From Dunaliella salina (taxonomy: Eukaryota > Chlorophyta > Chlorophyceae > Chlamydomonadales > Dunaliellaceae): DNA of 23,679 nucleotides. The notes beneath the pieces are model-generated. The model was not told the origin of the DNA. It saw only the letters and a program-made list of their open reading frames with translations, and searched no databases. The position numbers and the translations under genes are program-made. Where the stretch lies: the NCBI GenBank assembly GCA_002284615.2, contig MU069913.1:179322-203000 (forward strand), read 5' to 3'. Shown piece by piece: positions 1-9,070 of the stretch (its first letter is position 1; each line of letters opens with the position of its first letter).

Positions 1-27
1 TGATGAGCCGGCTGGTCCCTGCCAGCC

Positions 28-543
28 TCACAAAAAAACATCCATAATATCAGATATGAACTTGTACAACTGGTTCGACTCTTGGCTCAAAAAACGGAAA
101 ACGTCCTCATTGCTAACCTCAGAATAGTAAAAAGCAGAAGCACCGAGGGAAATTCTTGTTTGTGGCGGAGCTTCGAAGAAAAGATGTGCATAATTGTCCC
201 GAATAGCACACACACTTTCACAGTTGGAAAGGAAAAGAGAGTGTTTCTCGTCTTGCAGATCATTCAAGTCACACAGGTCACAATGGCCATTGTTCTTAGG
301 CTGCCAACAAGCTCTTTCAACTCCTAGAGCGTGAGCACGCCGTCTAAATCGGGAGACATTCCGTTGTACTCGCCTACTCAGATCGAGATTGAGATATCTA
401 GGCACCTTGTACGGGCAATCAGTAGCATTGAAAGGTCCCAAAGGAGAAGCAAACCAACGATGATAGGAGGCCAGCTTATGACAGTGCCCTCTTGGCTCAG
501 CAATTAAGTTAGAAAGCTTTCTAAATCGCCCCACACTTGACAC
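28..543 (-). pseudogene. Family B ORF2 C-terminus with zinc knuckle (B1)
   Basis: A 171-residue open segment that forms the C-terminal end of the LINE polyprotein. Near residues 30-70 it has PRYLNLDLSRRVQRNVSRFR, a block repeated in other B copies, and near residues 87-108 a knuckle HCDLCDLNDLQDEKHSLF...C (CxxC then H then C), the nucleic-acid-binding motif typical at the C-terminus of APE-type LINE proteins. It ends NQLYKFISDIMDVFL; the B copies at 11345 and 17230 (minus) keep a recognisable version of this end. It lies in a different frame from the upstream segment at 504-839, with a shift near 540, so its apparent start Met is not the true start. The protein would act in the ribonucleoprotein during target-primed reverse transcription. 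Confidence 0.8.
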
Positions 544-839
544 AATCGGCTGCGCAAATCAGTAGCGAAACCTTTGATATTAATAGCTGTTCCTTCCAGC
601 ACAGCCTGTGTGTACTCCTCTCGTTTCTCCAGATCCCTGAAGGACTCCAAAAACTCAGCTGACCAACACTTCACACCAGGCATCACACTCAGTGCCTTGT
701 CAGCCTTCATCACTTTCCGAACAAGCTCGCCATTTGAATTGAGCATGGCATTATAGAAACGCACAGCTGCCCGAAACCAGTAAAACTGCATTGGCTCCTG
801 ACCACACTCGCGCAACACAGACCAATTGCAAGTGGAGCG
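504..839 (-). pseudogene. Family B post-RT region (B1)
   Basis: The reading continues in frame from the reverse transcriptase through the single TAA at 840-842: LGL, stop, RSTCNWSVLRECGQEP. The phrase LRECGQEPMQFYWFRAA is of the kind found between the thumb and the C-terminal knuckle in many LINE proteins. Past about residue 95 the frame is lost near 540, where the C-terminal segment takes over. The stop separates an otherwise long open frame, so this copy would give at most a truncated protein. No catalytic motif is expected here. Confidence 0.7.
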
Positions 840-1967
840 TTAAAGTCCAAGCACGCGCTTTAGAAAACCAAGATGCCCAGTCTGAAGAGGGCAGTTCATC
901 TCAGCCCCTTCCTTCATATAACCTGTGCCCCAAATTTGAGTGCCATACATGCTAGAAGAAACAATATACGTTTTAGTCAGCCACAGCAGAGTATGCGGCC
1001 GGTCCGCGAGCTCATGATCACATACAAACTGCCTAACACGCACACAACCTGCATGAAAAGTGGGAACAACATGCTCTGCTGCTGCAGCCATGCTACCATT
1101 ACGAGCAAACAACATGCCTAAATACCAAAAGGAATCTTTGTTAGCCAGTTGGTCAGCTCCATAGCGAAACACTGGCACCTGCGCATTACACCGGGAATTA
1201 AAATGGACAACCTTGGACTTGGCAACGTTTACAGTCAAGCCCTTCCATAATGCAGAGTTCCACAACCTGTCAAGCATGCACTGCATCTGATCTGCTTTGT
1301 TGGTGGTAAGGCACAAATCATCAGCATAAAGCATATGAGTGACTCTGACCCCATCAGTTCCTGTGATTGCTCCCTCAACACCTTCTGCCAACCGATCTAT
1401 ATCGTTGATGTACAATGAGAACAGCAGAGGGGAGAGAGGGCATCCTTGCTTGACACCTCTGGTAGGCTTCACCCGCGCACGCTTTAGACCATCAACAAGC
1501 ACATACTCATCATCTTCATACGAGTTCTGAATGATGCCCAGCATGTGTGCAGGCATGCAGATGCGCTGGAAGTGCTCCCAAAGCTTATCCCTGGGGATGG
1601 TGTCATATGCTTGTTTGAGATCAATGAAAGCTGCATGCAACCTAGGAGAGCGGTTGGGCTGTTTTTTCTTAGCTGTATGAATGAGGTGCCTCAAAATGAA
1701 CATTGGCTGCAAAGTGTTCCTGCCAGGGTAGAAATCAAACTGGGTGTCTGGAATCTTCTTCCTAGCTTTGCACCAATCTGTCACAACCTCGCGAAGCACA
1801 TTAGCAAAGAGGCGATACATGGTGCCACCCACTGCTAGCATCCGATAATGACTCGGATCCAGGATATGGCCTTTTTTATGCAAGGGAGTGATTTTAGCAG
1901 CCTTCCAGCAGTGAGGAATGCACACCTTCTCTAGCACTAACTTGAGCAATGAGAGGCACCAGCACAT
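840..1967 (-). CDS. Family B reverse transcriptase domain, nearly intact
   Basis: A 375-residue open frame covering most of the RT fingers, palm and thumb. Visible motifs: WKAAKITPLHKKG (residues 21-33), a degenerate FDFYPGRNT (77-85, where QxGFxPGR is usual), motif A AAFIDLKQAYD with Asp116, motif B GVKQGCPLSPLLFSLYIND (171-189), and motif C YADD (214-217) with Asp216 and Asp217. All three catalytic aspartates are kept. The enzyme would copy element RNA onto a nicked chromosomal target. The first Met is only the first in this open segment: upstream RT sequence continues in another frame at about 1968-2073. The segment ends at TAA 840-842, after which homologous protein continues in the same frame, so this is one module of a larger ORF2 and probably not a functional gene. 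Confidence 0.85.
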   Translation of the reverse strand: MCWCLSLLKLVLEKVCIPHCWKAAKITPLHKKGHILDPSHYRMLAVGGTMYRLFANVLREVVTDWCKARKKIPDTQFDFYPGRNTLQPMFILRHLIHTAKKKQPNRSPRLHAAFIDLKQAYDTIPRDKLWEHFQRICMPAHMLGIIQNSYEDDEYVLVDGLKRARVKPTRGVKQGCPLSPLLFSLYINDIDRLAEGVEGAITGTDGVRVTHMLYADDLCLTTNKADQMQCMLDRLWNSALWKGLTVNVAKSKVVHFNSRCNAQVPVFRYGADQLANKDSFWYLGMLFARNGSMAAAAEHVVPTFHAGCVRVRQFVCDHELADRPHTLLWLTKTYIVSSSMYGTQIWGTGYMKEGAEMNCPLQTGHLGFLKRVLGL

Positions 1968-2152
1968 TTACACGCTCAGTTCCTCTACCACTCTCTCTTG
2001 GAACTTGCTTCACAGCATTTTTCAAGAAAGGCGCAGCAATGCAGTTGAAACCAGGAGAAGCATGGGCATTCATCTATTTCACATGGCGTGACACCATAGA
2101 GTTCACAGCATTGTTGTTAGGCATGTCAAAGGCATCTGATTCCTGATGCGAG
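1968..2152 (-). pseudogene. Family B RT N-terminal fingers, frameshifted
   Basis: Minus-strand reading from about 2073 gives NAHASPGFNCIAAPFLKNA, a match in shape to the finger motif KxxGxDGIxAExxK found before the palm in LINE reverse transcriptases. It is out of frame with the RT segment that starts at 1967, so at least one indel lies in between. A stop precedes it near 2074, where the Ala-rich region ends with MVSRHVK. Confidence 0.6.
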
Positions 2153-2255
2153 TCACCTTCCCGCAGACCACCAGCATGTGGGTTGCGTAGCTGCAGCCGC
2201 AGCTGGGAAGGCTGAGGGCACAGCCGCATCAGCAACTGAGTAAGCTGAGGGCGAC

Positions 2256-2304
<49 letters not shown>

Positions 2305-2359
2305 GGGGGACAGCGGATTGCGTAGCAGGGGAAGCTGTAGGCTGGCCTGACGGGGCAGT

Positions 2360-2426
<67 letters not shown>

Positions 2427-2479
2427 GGGGCAGCGGATTGCATTGCAGGGGAAACTGGGGGCTGAGCTGACGGAGCTGT

Positions 2480-2514
<35 letters not shown>

Positions 2515-2755
2515 CAAAAGGGGGAACAACAGTCTGCGTGGCAGGGGAAGATGTGGGCTGGGCTGTCTGAGCTGCGGCAGCAGCAGCAGCAGCAGCAGCG
2601 GCTGGAGAAGCAGCGGCGTCTGAGGCCGCAGCAACAGCAGAAGGCCTGAAGTGGCTGCAAAGGTAGTCTTCCCAGGCTGCTGCAGACAGGGAAGTCTGGT
2701 GTTTGCGCTTGGGCGCACGCAGCATAGAGTAAATAGCTGGGTCATGCTTCTGCAA
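2153..2755 (-). pseudogene. Family B linker with Ala/Pro-rich tandem modules
   Basis: A 200-residue open frame on the minus strand. It starts with QKHDPAIYSMLRAPKRKH and then SLSAAAWEDYL, the kind of phrase found just before the RT domain in LINE proteins (DPxxYWxLLR...W..Y). It is followed by about four modules that alternate poly-Ala with a Pro/Ser/Gln phrase such as TAPSGQPTASPATQS. The DNA is (CAG)n on the plus strand. The same DNA gives poly-Leu and poly-Cys in the other minus frames; the Ala frame is preferred because it alone continues the LINE linker motif. The insertion sits between linker and palm, so it probably lies in a surface loop or inter-domain segment. Confidence 0.65.
2257..2610. 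repeat. Compound (CAG)n tracts in ~100 bp modules
   Basis: Four (CAG)n tracts (about 2257-2301, 2356-2430, 2481-2514, 2571-2608) are separated by related 60 bp spacers containing the words CAGCGGATTGC, GCAGGGGAA and GGCTG..CTGA. This is both a microsatellite and a higher-order tandem array. Unequal tract lengths suggest ongoing slippage. Confidence 0.9.
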
Positions 2756-2759
2756 GCAA

Positions 2760-3104
2760 TCAGAGACAAAGCTTTTTGCGCCCTGATGTGCACACGTCTA
2801 GCTCGCTTAGTGGCCTTTCTGTACTCCTTTTCAGGAATTTGCACACATGCACAGCCTGCTTGGTCCGCACCGCATGGATTAAAGTCCTCCTTTTTTCTTG
2901 GCACACTAAGTCAAACCATACTGGCCTTTGCGCACTCAACTGCTTCCTTCTCTTGAAGTCACAAACCTGTCTACGAGACATCCCACAGTCCATGGCAGCA
3001 TGAATGATAAGCGTCCAAAAGCAGATACAAGCCGTATCAACATTTCCATTGTTAATAGCATCCTGGAATTGAGCTTGAAGCTCCCAGTTGCCCTCCAGTT
3101 GGGC
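2760..3104 (-). pseudogene. Family B pre-RT linker (B1 5' part)
   Basis: Minus-strand open frame. Its middle part reads QDAINNGNVDTACICFWTLI and then RRQ...SAQRPVWFDLVCQEKRR, typical of the segment between endonuclease and RT in LINEs (WFDxEC..KR). It ends at a stop near 2760; the homologous reading continues one frame over at 2755. The part of this open frame beyond about 3104 overlaps plus-strand SDHVPL, the end of family A's APE domain, so I place the B/A boundary at about 3104, give or take 10 bases. No B endonuclease domain is present. Confidence 0.65.
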
Positions 3105-3518
3105 TCCCTTAGCGACCATGTCCCACTCATAGCTAACATACCCCTTGACGTCCTTCAGGTTCATATTCCCTTCCTAAAAGAACCACAATTCCCCACGCAA
3201 AGCCCACAAAAAGTCCTTGTTCGCCCTATCAGTGGCTCTGACAGAACAGCATTCACACACTCCTTGCAAGACCCAGCGCATGGGGTCCCCCAAACCTTAA
3301 AAAAATTGCTGCAAACCCTTGACCCAGCCTGTACAGAAGCCATTACATTTTTAGATGATCTTAAGAATATACCTGCCAAACAAAACAAAAAACTTGAGAC
3401 ATTCTGCAATGAACCGGCCTCTGATACGGTTGAAACACTGGCAGAAGGCATCTCTTGCCTCATTCACTCTTCCTACCACGTAGCATTGAAAGTGTGCAAC
3501 ACGAAAACAAACCTCTGA
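3105..3518 (+). pseudogene. Family A APE endonuclease end and following linker
   Basis: The frame starts within LSDHVPLIANIPLDVLQV. SDHxPL is the hallmark last catalytic motif (Asp-His) of apurinic-endonuclease-like LINE nucleases, which nick the target to prime reverse transcription. The rest of the domain is missing on the left, where B1 begins. After it comes a charged linker (KEPQFPTQSPQKVLVRPISG and on) up to TGA at 3516-3518. Only one APE motif is visible, so the assignment depends on position (directly upstream of linker and RT) and on this motif. Confidence 0.6.
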
Positions 3519-4216
3519 GGCCACAACCACGACAACCCGAGGAATACAAGCAATAAACGGCGCAACCTGAAAGAGAAGCTTTCCTTGATCAGAAACATCC
3601 AGTCTCAGCTGACCTCCCTTGCCATCAACACAACTGACTGCACCTCAACCATTTTGAAGCAAAATAGGGGAAATGCGAACCTTAATAAAGCCATCTCCAA
3701 GCTTAACAATCTTCAACTTGATATCCCTCCTCTTCCACAACTGCAATAGCTCTCTGAGAGTGCTAGACAGGCCATTACTTACATAGATGAAACTCGTATT
3801 AAAGACAACCACAACATTGCTCGTAAAAAGATGCAAAAAAAATCAATGCAAACCCCAAACAAGCACACAAGGAAATTTTTAAAGACAAGAGTGCACAACC
3901 AAGAACAGGTCTCCAAGCACTCCGAGACCCGGAGACAGGTAATATTGAGACTGAACCAACCAAGCAGGCACAAATTGTTGAAAACTATTACACACAGGCT
4001 ATGAGGGCAGTAAATGTCAAACATGGCAAATACCTTCCACACGAAGCCCCACGTAATTATCCCTGGGAGCAGCCTAATCATTCTGGCCATGTGCCAGACC
4101 CATTTATTCTACAGTCAAGGATTACACGAGACGAATCGGAAGGGAAGGATCAAAGAGAATGGCTCCACTCCAAAATCATGGATAAAAGTGCCTTCAACGT
4201 ATGCATCAAAACCCTT
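3519..4216 (+). pseudogene. Family A linker between endonuclease and RT, frameshifted
   Basis: The linker can be followed through three frames. A readable part near 3850-4000 is KEIFKDKSAQPRTGLQALRD followed by PETGNIETEPTKQAQIVENY, the usual pre-RT phrase (an L..L.DP.TG...t.P....iv..YY pattern) of APE-type LINEs. Stops and indels occur around 3518, 3750 and 3840-3860. No catalytic function is expected; it bridges endonuclease and palm. Confidence 0.55.
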
Positions 4217-5278
4217 AGTAATAACAAATCACCAGGTCCAGATGGCATAGTGAATGAGATCCTTAGGATGCTCCCCCCGAAATCCAAGAAAGCATTCATA
4301 AGCTCTTCATTATCATGTGGGCTACGCGCCTCACCCCGGTGTCTTGGAAAATCAGTGAGACTATCCTCATTGACAAAAACAAAGGAGAGGAGACAGATAT
4401 ATCCTCCCACAGGCCCATTGGACGAGCCAACACGCTCTACAAACTCTGGACGCGCATGCTCACTAATACTCTCTATGAATATGCAGAAGCACACTCCCTT
4501 CTGAGCTCCACACAAGCTGGTTTCCGGAATCAAAAAGACACCATCCACCAACTCCAAAATGTTATCATGAAGATGCAAAAATTTTCGGAAAAGATTTCTA
4601 TGCCCTTATTGTAGATTTCACCTCAGCCTTCAACACTACTGACCATGACAGAATGCTCTGGATAATGTACGATTTGGGCTTCCCCACTGATGCCATAGAC
4701 ACCGTTAAAAATCTATATGAAAATGCCACTACTCGAGTAAGACTGCCTTCAGGGGTTAGCACTAAGCAAATTCATGTTGACAGAGGTACAATTCAAGGTG
4801 ATACGCTCTCACCCTTTCTCTTTCTCCTCTACATGAGCCCCTCCTGCGTTGGCTGCATGTTGGAGGGCGCGGCTATAAACATGGTTGTGTCCCAGACCAG
4901 AACACCACCGACAACCACCTTGCAAATAACCTTAGCAGCGCTGCCTTTGCTGATGACCTCCTCTGTCCAACTAGCACAATACAAGACCTGAAAGCACAAG
5001 CCAGAAAACTCACTCTCTACTCTGACTGGGCCGCACTCATTATTTCCGGCAGCAAGACTAAGGCTACCGGCATTCTGCACAGCCATCCCAGAAAAGATCA
5101 CAATGGAGTGACTCCATCTCAAGCTCTCCATCAAAGGCTTCAGGGGAAAATTGAAATCCAAGGGCAGAAGGCCCAGTTCCTTGCATCAAGTGAGCCCTTC
5201 CTCTATCTGGGAGTTCAAATGACAATGGACCTTAACTGGAAGCATCAGATTCAGCGTATGACCTCGAAAATAAGCTAG
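4217..5278 (+). pseudogene. Family A reverse transcriptase, frameshifted
   Basis: Motifs in order: finger NNKSPGPDGIVNEIL (4220-4264); SWKISETILIDKNKG with HRPIGRANTLYKLW (about 4338-4449, frame +1); QAGFRNQKDT (about 4516-4545); motif A LIVDFTSAFN with Asp codon 4614-4616; motif B RGTIQGDTLSPFLFLLYM (about 4783-4836); motif C AFADDL with Asp codons 4952-4957. Frameshifts lie near 4290, 4590 and 4836. Past motif C it runs open to TAG 5276-5278 with SDWAALIISGSKTKATGIL and FLYLGVQMTMD, the RT thumb. All catalytic aspartates survive but the frame breaks make it non-functional. FADD instead of YADD and the SDWA..I..SKTKATG phrase separate it clearly from family B. Confidence 0.85.
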
Positions 5279-5294
5279 ATAATCCCAACGCATC

Positions 5295-5703
5295 CTATGC
5301 ACCCCCGCGCCAAGTGCTAAACATAGTCCGCACAGCCATAATCCCTAGCCTTGCATACTCTTTTGCAGTAACCCCCTGCACCCCTACTGACCTTATTATC
5401 TGGGACACCATGATAGACAGAATGGTCAAATACAAACACAAACTCTGGAAAAGCACAGCTGCAGCAATGGTCCGTGAAGATTCAGATAATTTTGGACTAG
5501 GACGTACTTCAATCTGTGTAGAATACCATAGACGCCAGGCTTTTTCTCTCTCTTCCAGCCTTGAGGACCCCTCAGTAAGACACCGCACAGTCAGCCTCAA
5601 CCTCCTAACTAAGCAGATAGAAAACCATCAATACTTTATCCGAAACCTACCTCACCAAACGAGAAGGAACAAATCTGCACATGAAACGTCAGCTCGACTA
5701 TAA
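5295..5703 (+). pseudogene. Family A RT thumb / post-RT region
   Basis: Frame 1 reading, NIVRTAIIPSLAYSFAVTP, then DRMVKYKHKLWK and LGRTSICVEYHRRQAFSLS. This matches the general LINE post-thumb layout (a recovered helix with I.p.l.Y, then lgl.Si...y...q...l...l.D). The adjacent upstream frame stops at 5278 and the downstream reading continues in another frame from about 5690, so indels flank both sides. Confidence 0.6.
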
Positions 5704-6646
5704 CATGCGCGCCCGCCAGCTGGCTAGCATGCATTCCAGCAAGCTCCATCTCATGAAAAATGGCACTAGTGTGTTCAAGGAGGAGCTAGAGCACATTTGT
5801 GAAGCCCTCACCTTGCACAATCCACCTCCTCACAACCTCCCTATTCTCATCACCTGCATTATGCAATCTCTGCTGAATATGGGTACCAGCGGGCTACATG
5901 AGCTTACATCTTGTCGCAAAATTCACGTCATTTCAGTCTCTCAACTTCAGGCTAAACACCCCAAGCCGAACAACAAATGTAAAATCTCACTTAACAGGCT
6001 GGCAGCTCTTGTCAACCTTGCTCCACAAGAAGAATTGAGCACATCCTTAATCCAAAAGGTCATTGCCTACAAAAACACTGAAGCAAATACCCTCTCAGTT
6101 TACCGTCGTATCAACAACACCCATGTGAGCGGCCTTACCAACACCAGCATGGGTGGGGAACAGCCTCCCCACACCCAGATTTCCCAACGAGCAAATCCCC
6201 AACCTAGCTTCATCCCCCCCACTCAAGCAGTGCCACCNCCACAGCCTCGTTCCACATCTTTTTACACCCATGGACATACCGGACGCCGCTTCAGACGTGC
6301 CCTCAACCATTCTACACCCATTACTTGTCCTGAAACACATCAATTTTCAAATGTAATGGATATACAATCACTGGAAGAGCCACTTTGCAAAAGAACTCGC
6401 TCCCATGCTACACCCAACATCATTCCCACACAAGCACTCCACCCCTCTGCAGANAAACTCACTGCAAGCCTGGATACTCTGGCTCCTGCCGTACAAGATA
6501 CCACTGCAAGAGGGCCACCCAGCAAACATACACGCTCAGCATTGAGAAATACTTGTTCTTCCATGTCCCAATTCAGCCAGGCTAGCCCAAATGATAGCAG
6601 TGCACAGGCTTGTCTGAGCACTGCTCACTTTATCCCTACACAGCCC
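5681..6646 (+). pseudogene. Family A linker: helical part then Pro/Ser/Thr-rich part
   Basis: A long open frame continuing the polyprotein. Residues 1 to about 150 look folded (MRARQLASMHSSKLHLM, then VFKEELEHICEALTLH, then KISLNRLAALVNLAPQEEL). The rest is low-complexity, rich in Pro, Thr, Ser, His and Gln, with repeated phrases of the type IPTQ(A/P). Two ambiguous bases (6238, 6454) fall here. The element P insertion is placed at 6646/6647, where the phrase FIPTQP is cut. I recognise no domain. By position it tethers RT to RNase H. Confidence 0.55.
6636..6646 (+). repeat. Putative left target-site duplication of element P
   Basis: CTACACAGCCC here matches CTACAGCGCCC at 9192-9202 in 9 of 11 positions, directly after P's pyrimidine tail. 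Removing 6647-9202 keeps the left reading as FIPTQPLNPVL. The match is imperfect, so the boundary is tentative. Confidence 0.5.
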
Positions 6647-7109
6647 AACCCCCTTGTCACACCCAGAGTGTGCTGCAATGAGAATCTGCTGCAAGTTGGT
6701 TGAGTTGGTTTGCCGTTGTGATTGGTCTTTGCATTCCACACAGCTGGGGCTGTGTTTAGAGAACTCCTGAACTCGTAGTAACACCTTTATTGTCTTGGCT
6801 CGTGTATCGTTTTGTAAATTAATAGCAGCCCCGGAGATAATGCCCATGCTAGGCTAAGAGCCTTCAAGCCTTTGGAGTAGGCAGCAGCAGCAGCAGCAGC
6901 AGCAGCGTTGCTAGTTGAGTAGCTTGCATACAGCATCCCCAGAATTGCATAAGCCCCAGTGGCTCAGCCAAACTTAGGAAAGAGTCGTGCCGACTCCAGC
7001 AAATCCCACCTCACAAGCTTAACAAAAGCCTTGCCATCAGCCTTGCCAACAGCCTTGCCAGCCAGCCAGCTACACGCCGTAGCTTTGCATCTCTCAATTT
7101 ACATGTGGC
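6647..7109 (+). other. P leader region, no ORF recognised
   Basis: Stop-rich 460 bp ahead of the first plausible ORF1 start. It includes (CAG)8 at 6881-6906 and a short run of CCTTGCCA-type direct repeats near 7028-7070. By position it would be the 5' UTR with the internal promoter; no promoter motif could be identified. Confidence 0.4.
6881..6906. repeat. (CAG)8 microsatellite
   Basis: Uninterrupted GCAGCAG tract in the leader of element P. Confidence 0.95.
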
Positions 7110-7701
7110 ATGGCAAACTGGGACACTGTTTTGGCTGCGTCAGTTTCTCAGCCTGACACCCCTAACACTAACCACCAACATCAGACAGATGATTGTCTCA
7201 ACCCTCAGAACAAGCTCTTACTCTGCACAGCCTAGATACTCAAACAAACAGACCCAGAAAGAAGAGGCAACAATTGCTTCACACAGACAGAGAGATCATT
7301 TCCCCAGCTATCCACTCTTTAAGCTTCCTTTCCCAAGGCCCCAAAGTCTGGAACTATAGGAGAAACACAGCTGAGAAACTTGCTAAAGGGACTACTGCTA
7401 GCCATGCTATCAGTTCTATCTTCTATCATGATTTAGATATTACTCACATAGATGATTGGAGAATTCTTACGGAGAACAAGAGAGAACAATCAAGCTCCCC
7501 CGCCCACCTCCAAGTGCAATATCACATGCATTATGCACCTATGATAATTGAAATATGGGCCCTGCCACTTTTCAAACAAGCTTACCTTGTGCCTGAAGAT
7601 GTCTCACCTGCTGCTCGCACTGATACTGAGTACGCCTGCTGCCAAATACGCAATTACTACCAAGTTATGAAACTGGAACCTCGGAGCATCCACATCCTGA
7701 T
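7110..7701 (+). pseudogene. P ORF1 N-terminal region, frameshifted
   Basis: ATG at 7110 opens MANWDTVLAASVSQPDTPNT, a plausible ORF1 start, and stops after 42 codons at about 7236-7238. The reading continues one frame over from 7193: QTNRPRKKRQQLLH, then GPKVWNYRRNTAEKLAKGTT and HDLDITHIDDWRILTENKRE. Basic and polar residues dominate. I recognise no domain before the PHD finger. Cysteines at about 7641-7646 (YACCQIRNYY) may be what is left of the first PHD metal ligands. Confidence 0.5.
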
Positions 7702-7862
7702 ATGTATGTTTGTGATGTGTGCCACCGGATGCACCATTGGGGATGCATGAAGGAGCTTGGATGCTACTCGGATGAGCAAAGGCAAGAAATTGCAACAGCC
7801 GACACATGGGCATGTCCCGCCTGTGCAAGCCTAAATGTTGCCCAAAAAATTGAAAGAGAGCG
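7620..7862 (+). pseudogene. PHD finger of P ORF1
   Basis: From 7702 the frame reads MYVCDVCHRMHHWGCMKELG and ends TADTWACPACASLN. CDVC-x4-H-x2-C is the exact central spacing of a PHD finger (C-x2-C-x4-H-x2-C), and the Trp two residues before the last CxxC pair is the usual conserved Trp. The first Cys pair would be at YACC, about 60 nt upstream in another frame. PHD fingers read histone-tail modifications; they are known in the ORF1 of some CR1-like LINEs, where they may guide the element to chromatin. The last two Cys pairs and the His are certain; the first pair is degraded or shifted. Confidence 0.75.
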
Positions 7863-7892
7863 GCATACTAAAAAAGAACTCAGGAGGGTCGC

Positions 7893-8917
7893 TTGGAGCC
7901 CTCCTGGGAATCAGAGGATTTACAGGAGGTTTGGCCTAAATTTAAAGAGTGCTTGCTTAAGTCTGAATCACATCAGAGCGAGCCTGATCTCTCAACACCC
8001 ACAGCAGATTCTACCCTCCCAAATCTGGAAAGACAGGGCTTTGCAAAACCTAATGAAAACAATGTATGGCAGCAGAAATTGGACACAGAATTGCGCAACA
8101 AAATCACATTTGATACAAACCCCACTAATCCACAAGCAGACATAAAACCTGCAGGTTCATGCAAATATTGGCTGCGCGAGGTTGACCTCGTGAAGTACAC
8201 GGACCAGCAAACCCCTCATCCAGCACCATCAGACACAGGATCCCACAGCCATTCCCCTCCTACTCCATCCCACCTCATTCTCCCAGAAATATACACAGCG
8301 CAAATGGCTTGCATATATAATACGCAAGGCAAATGTGTTGGTATGATGTCGCCAAACTGCTTCCAAATCCTTTACAGGGCTTTTTATGGGGCCAAGCTTG
8401 CTGGCATGCACGAGAAAATAATACCAGCTCCAGGCAACTTTGCTACTGAGCTGCAAGGACTCCTTTCCCGCAAATCCATACTTGAAAGAAAGTACTCTAG
8501 CCAGAAGATCAAAGACTCTTTCTCACGAGCCCTTCCAACTCACATTCATACTGCCCTCCAAAAATGGGCTTTGGTAACCCAAGAAAAAATGGCTTCCCCA
8601 CTAGACCACAACCCACAATACCAGAATTATTGGAGTGCGGACTCCCGAGACACTCTTTTTGGCGCCATGCATAATGCCTTCTCATCCAAATTCTCAGGCT
8701 TCTCAGTCTGCCATCCCATTTATGATGAGGGAATCATGACCCAAGCTTTGCAACATGCCATTTATTCTGCCATTCTCAACACAGAGGCCACTGCTACATT
8801 CATGTACCTTCCGGCTTGGAATAAGAACATGATATCCAACCCCTACTCCAAACTTTTCAATGCCTTACCCCACCTCTGTTACGAACTTGGAACCGTACCT
8901 CACGAAAAACTTAGTTC
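7893..8917 (+). pseudogene. PCIF1-like (adenine methyltransferase-like) domain in P ORF1
   Basis: An open frame from 7893 (417 codons to 9146, of which the last 77 are shifted out of the family frame). Residues 1-130 are polar linker. From about 130 it looks globular: IYTAQMACIYNTQGKCVGM, then AFYGAKLAGMHEKI. Residues 246-309 contain YWSADSRDTLFGA, FSGFSVCHPIYDEGIMTQAL and ATFMYLPAW. This resembles the PCIF1 core, in which YFGS, SGSFEANPPF, EEL and FIPEW occur in the same order and at similar spacing. In PCIF1 the NPPF motif is the catalytic site for N6 methylation of cap-adjacent adenosine. Here CHPIY stands in its place, so catalysis is doubtful. The domain call is from memory of motif order, not a search. 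Confidence 0.5.
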
Positions 8918-9070
8918 AAGGCCAACAAGCTTGCTCGGAAGCTTCATGCTCATTCTGTCCTGTATGCTTACAAACTTGCTAGCACCAGACGCGCTCTTGA
9001 GAAAAACTCTTTCAACTTTCAACAAGGTCAGGCACGGGCTACTGCCAGTAACCCACCTGATCCCCACTGA
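8918..9070 (+). pseudogene. Family A conserved C-terminus carried by P
   Basis: Frame 2 gives KANKLARKLHAHSVLYAYKL, then ASTRRALEKN and ending NPPDPH at TGA 9068-9070. A at 11041-11193 reads RATKLAQQLHAHSVQYAHKL, then VSTRRAIENKK, ending KPPDPY. This is the last segment of A's ORF2, downstream of its nuclease. In P it follows ORF1 sequence directly, out of frame with the 7893 reading and behind a TAG at 8912-8914. That marks the internal deletion junction at roughly 8890-8918. Confidence 0.8.

Larger units (their letters stand above)
1..3104 (-). mobile_element. B1: family B non-LTR retrotransposon, 3' end cut by window edge
   Basis: Read on the minus strand this is a LINE body: a pre-RT linker (2760-3104), an Ala/Pro-rich segment (2153-2755), a reverse transcriptase (840-1967), a post-RT region (504-839) and a C-terminal zinc knuckle (28-543). 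The 3' UTR runs off the window start, so tail and target-site duplication are not visible. The 5' boundary near 3104 abuts plus-strand family A sequence at its APE domain, which suggests B1 inserted into A in the opposite orientation, or that A was truncated there. Decay is light: one stop at 840-842 and frameshifts near 540, 1967 and 2757. Family membership rests on shared protein motifs with the copies at 11463, 14204, 18675 and 21617. Confidence 0.85.

Noticed and set aside
2229..2904. Poly-Cys and poly-Leu minus-strand ORFs
   Set aside because: They are alternative frames of the CAG tracts. Only the Ala frame continues LINE linker motifs.
2651..3104. Plus-strand ORFs opposite B1
   Set aside because: Shadows of the minus-strand B1 linker; only from about 3105 does the plus strand carry real motifs (SDHVPL).
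7105..7359. Separate small protein genes before the PHD finger
   Set aside because: They are pieces of one frameshifted ORF1 in adjoining frames.
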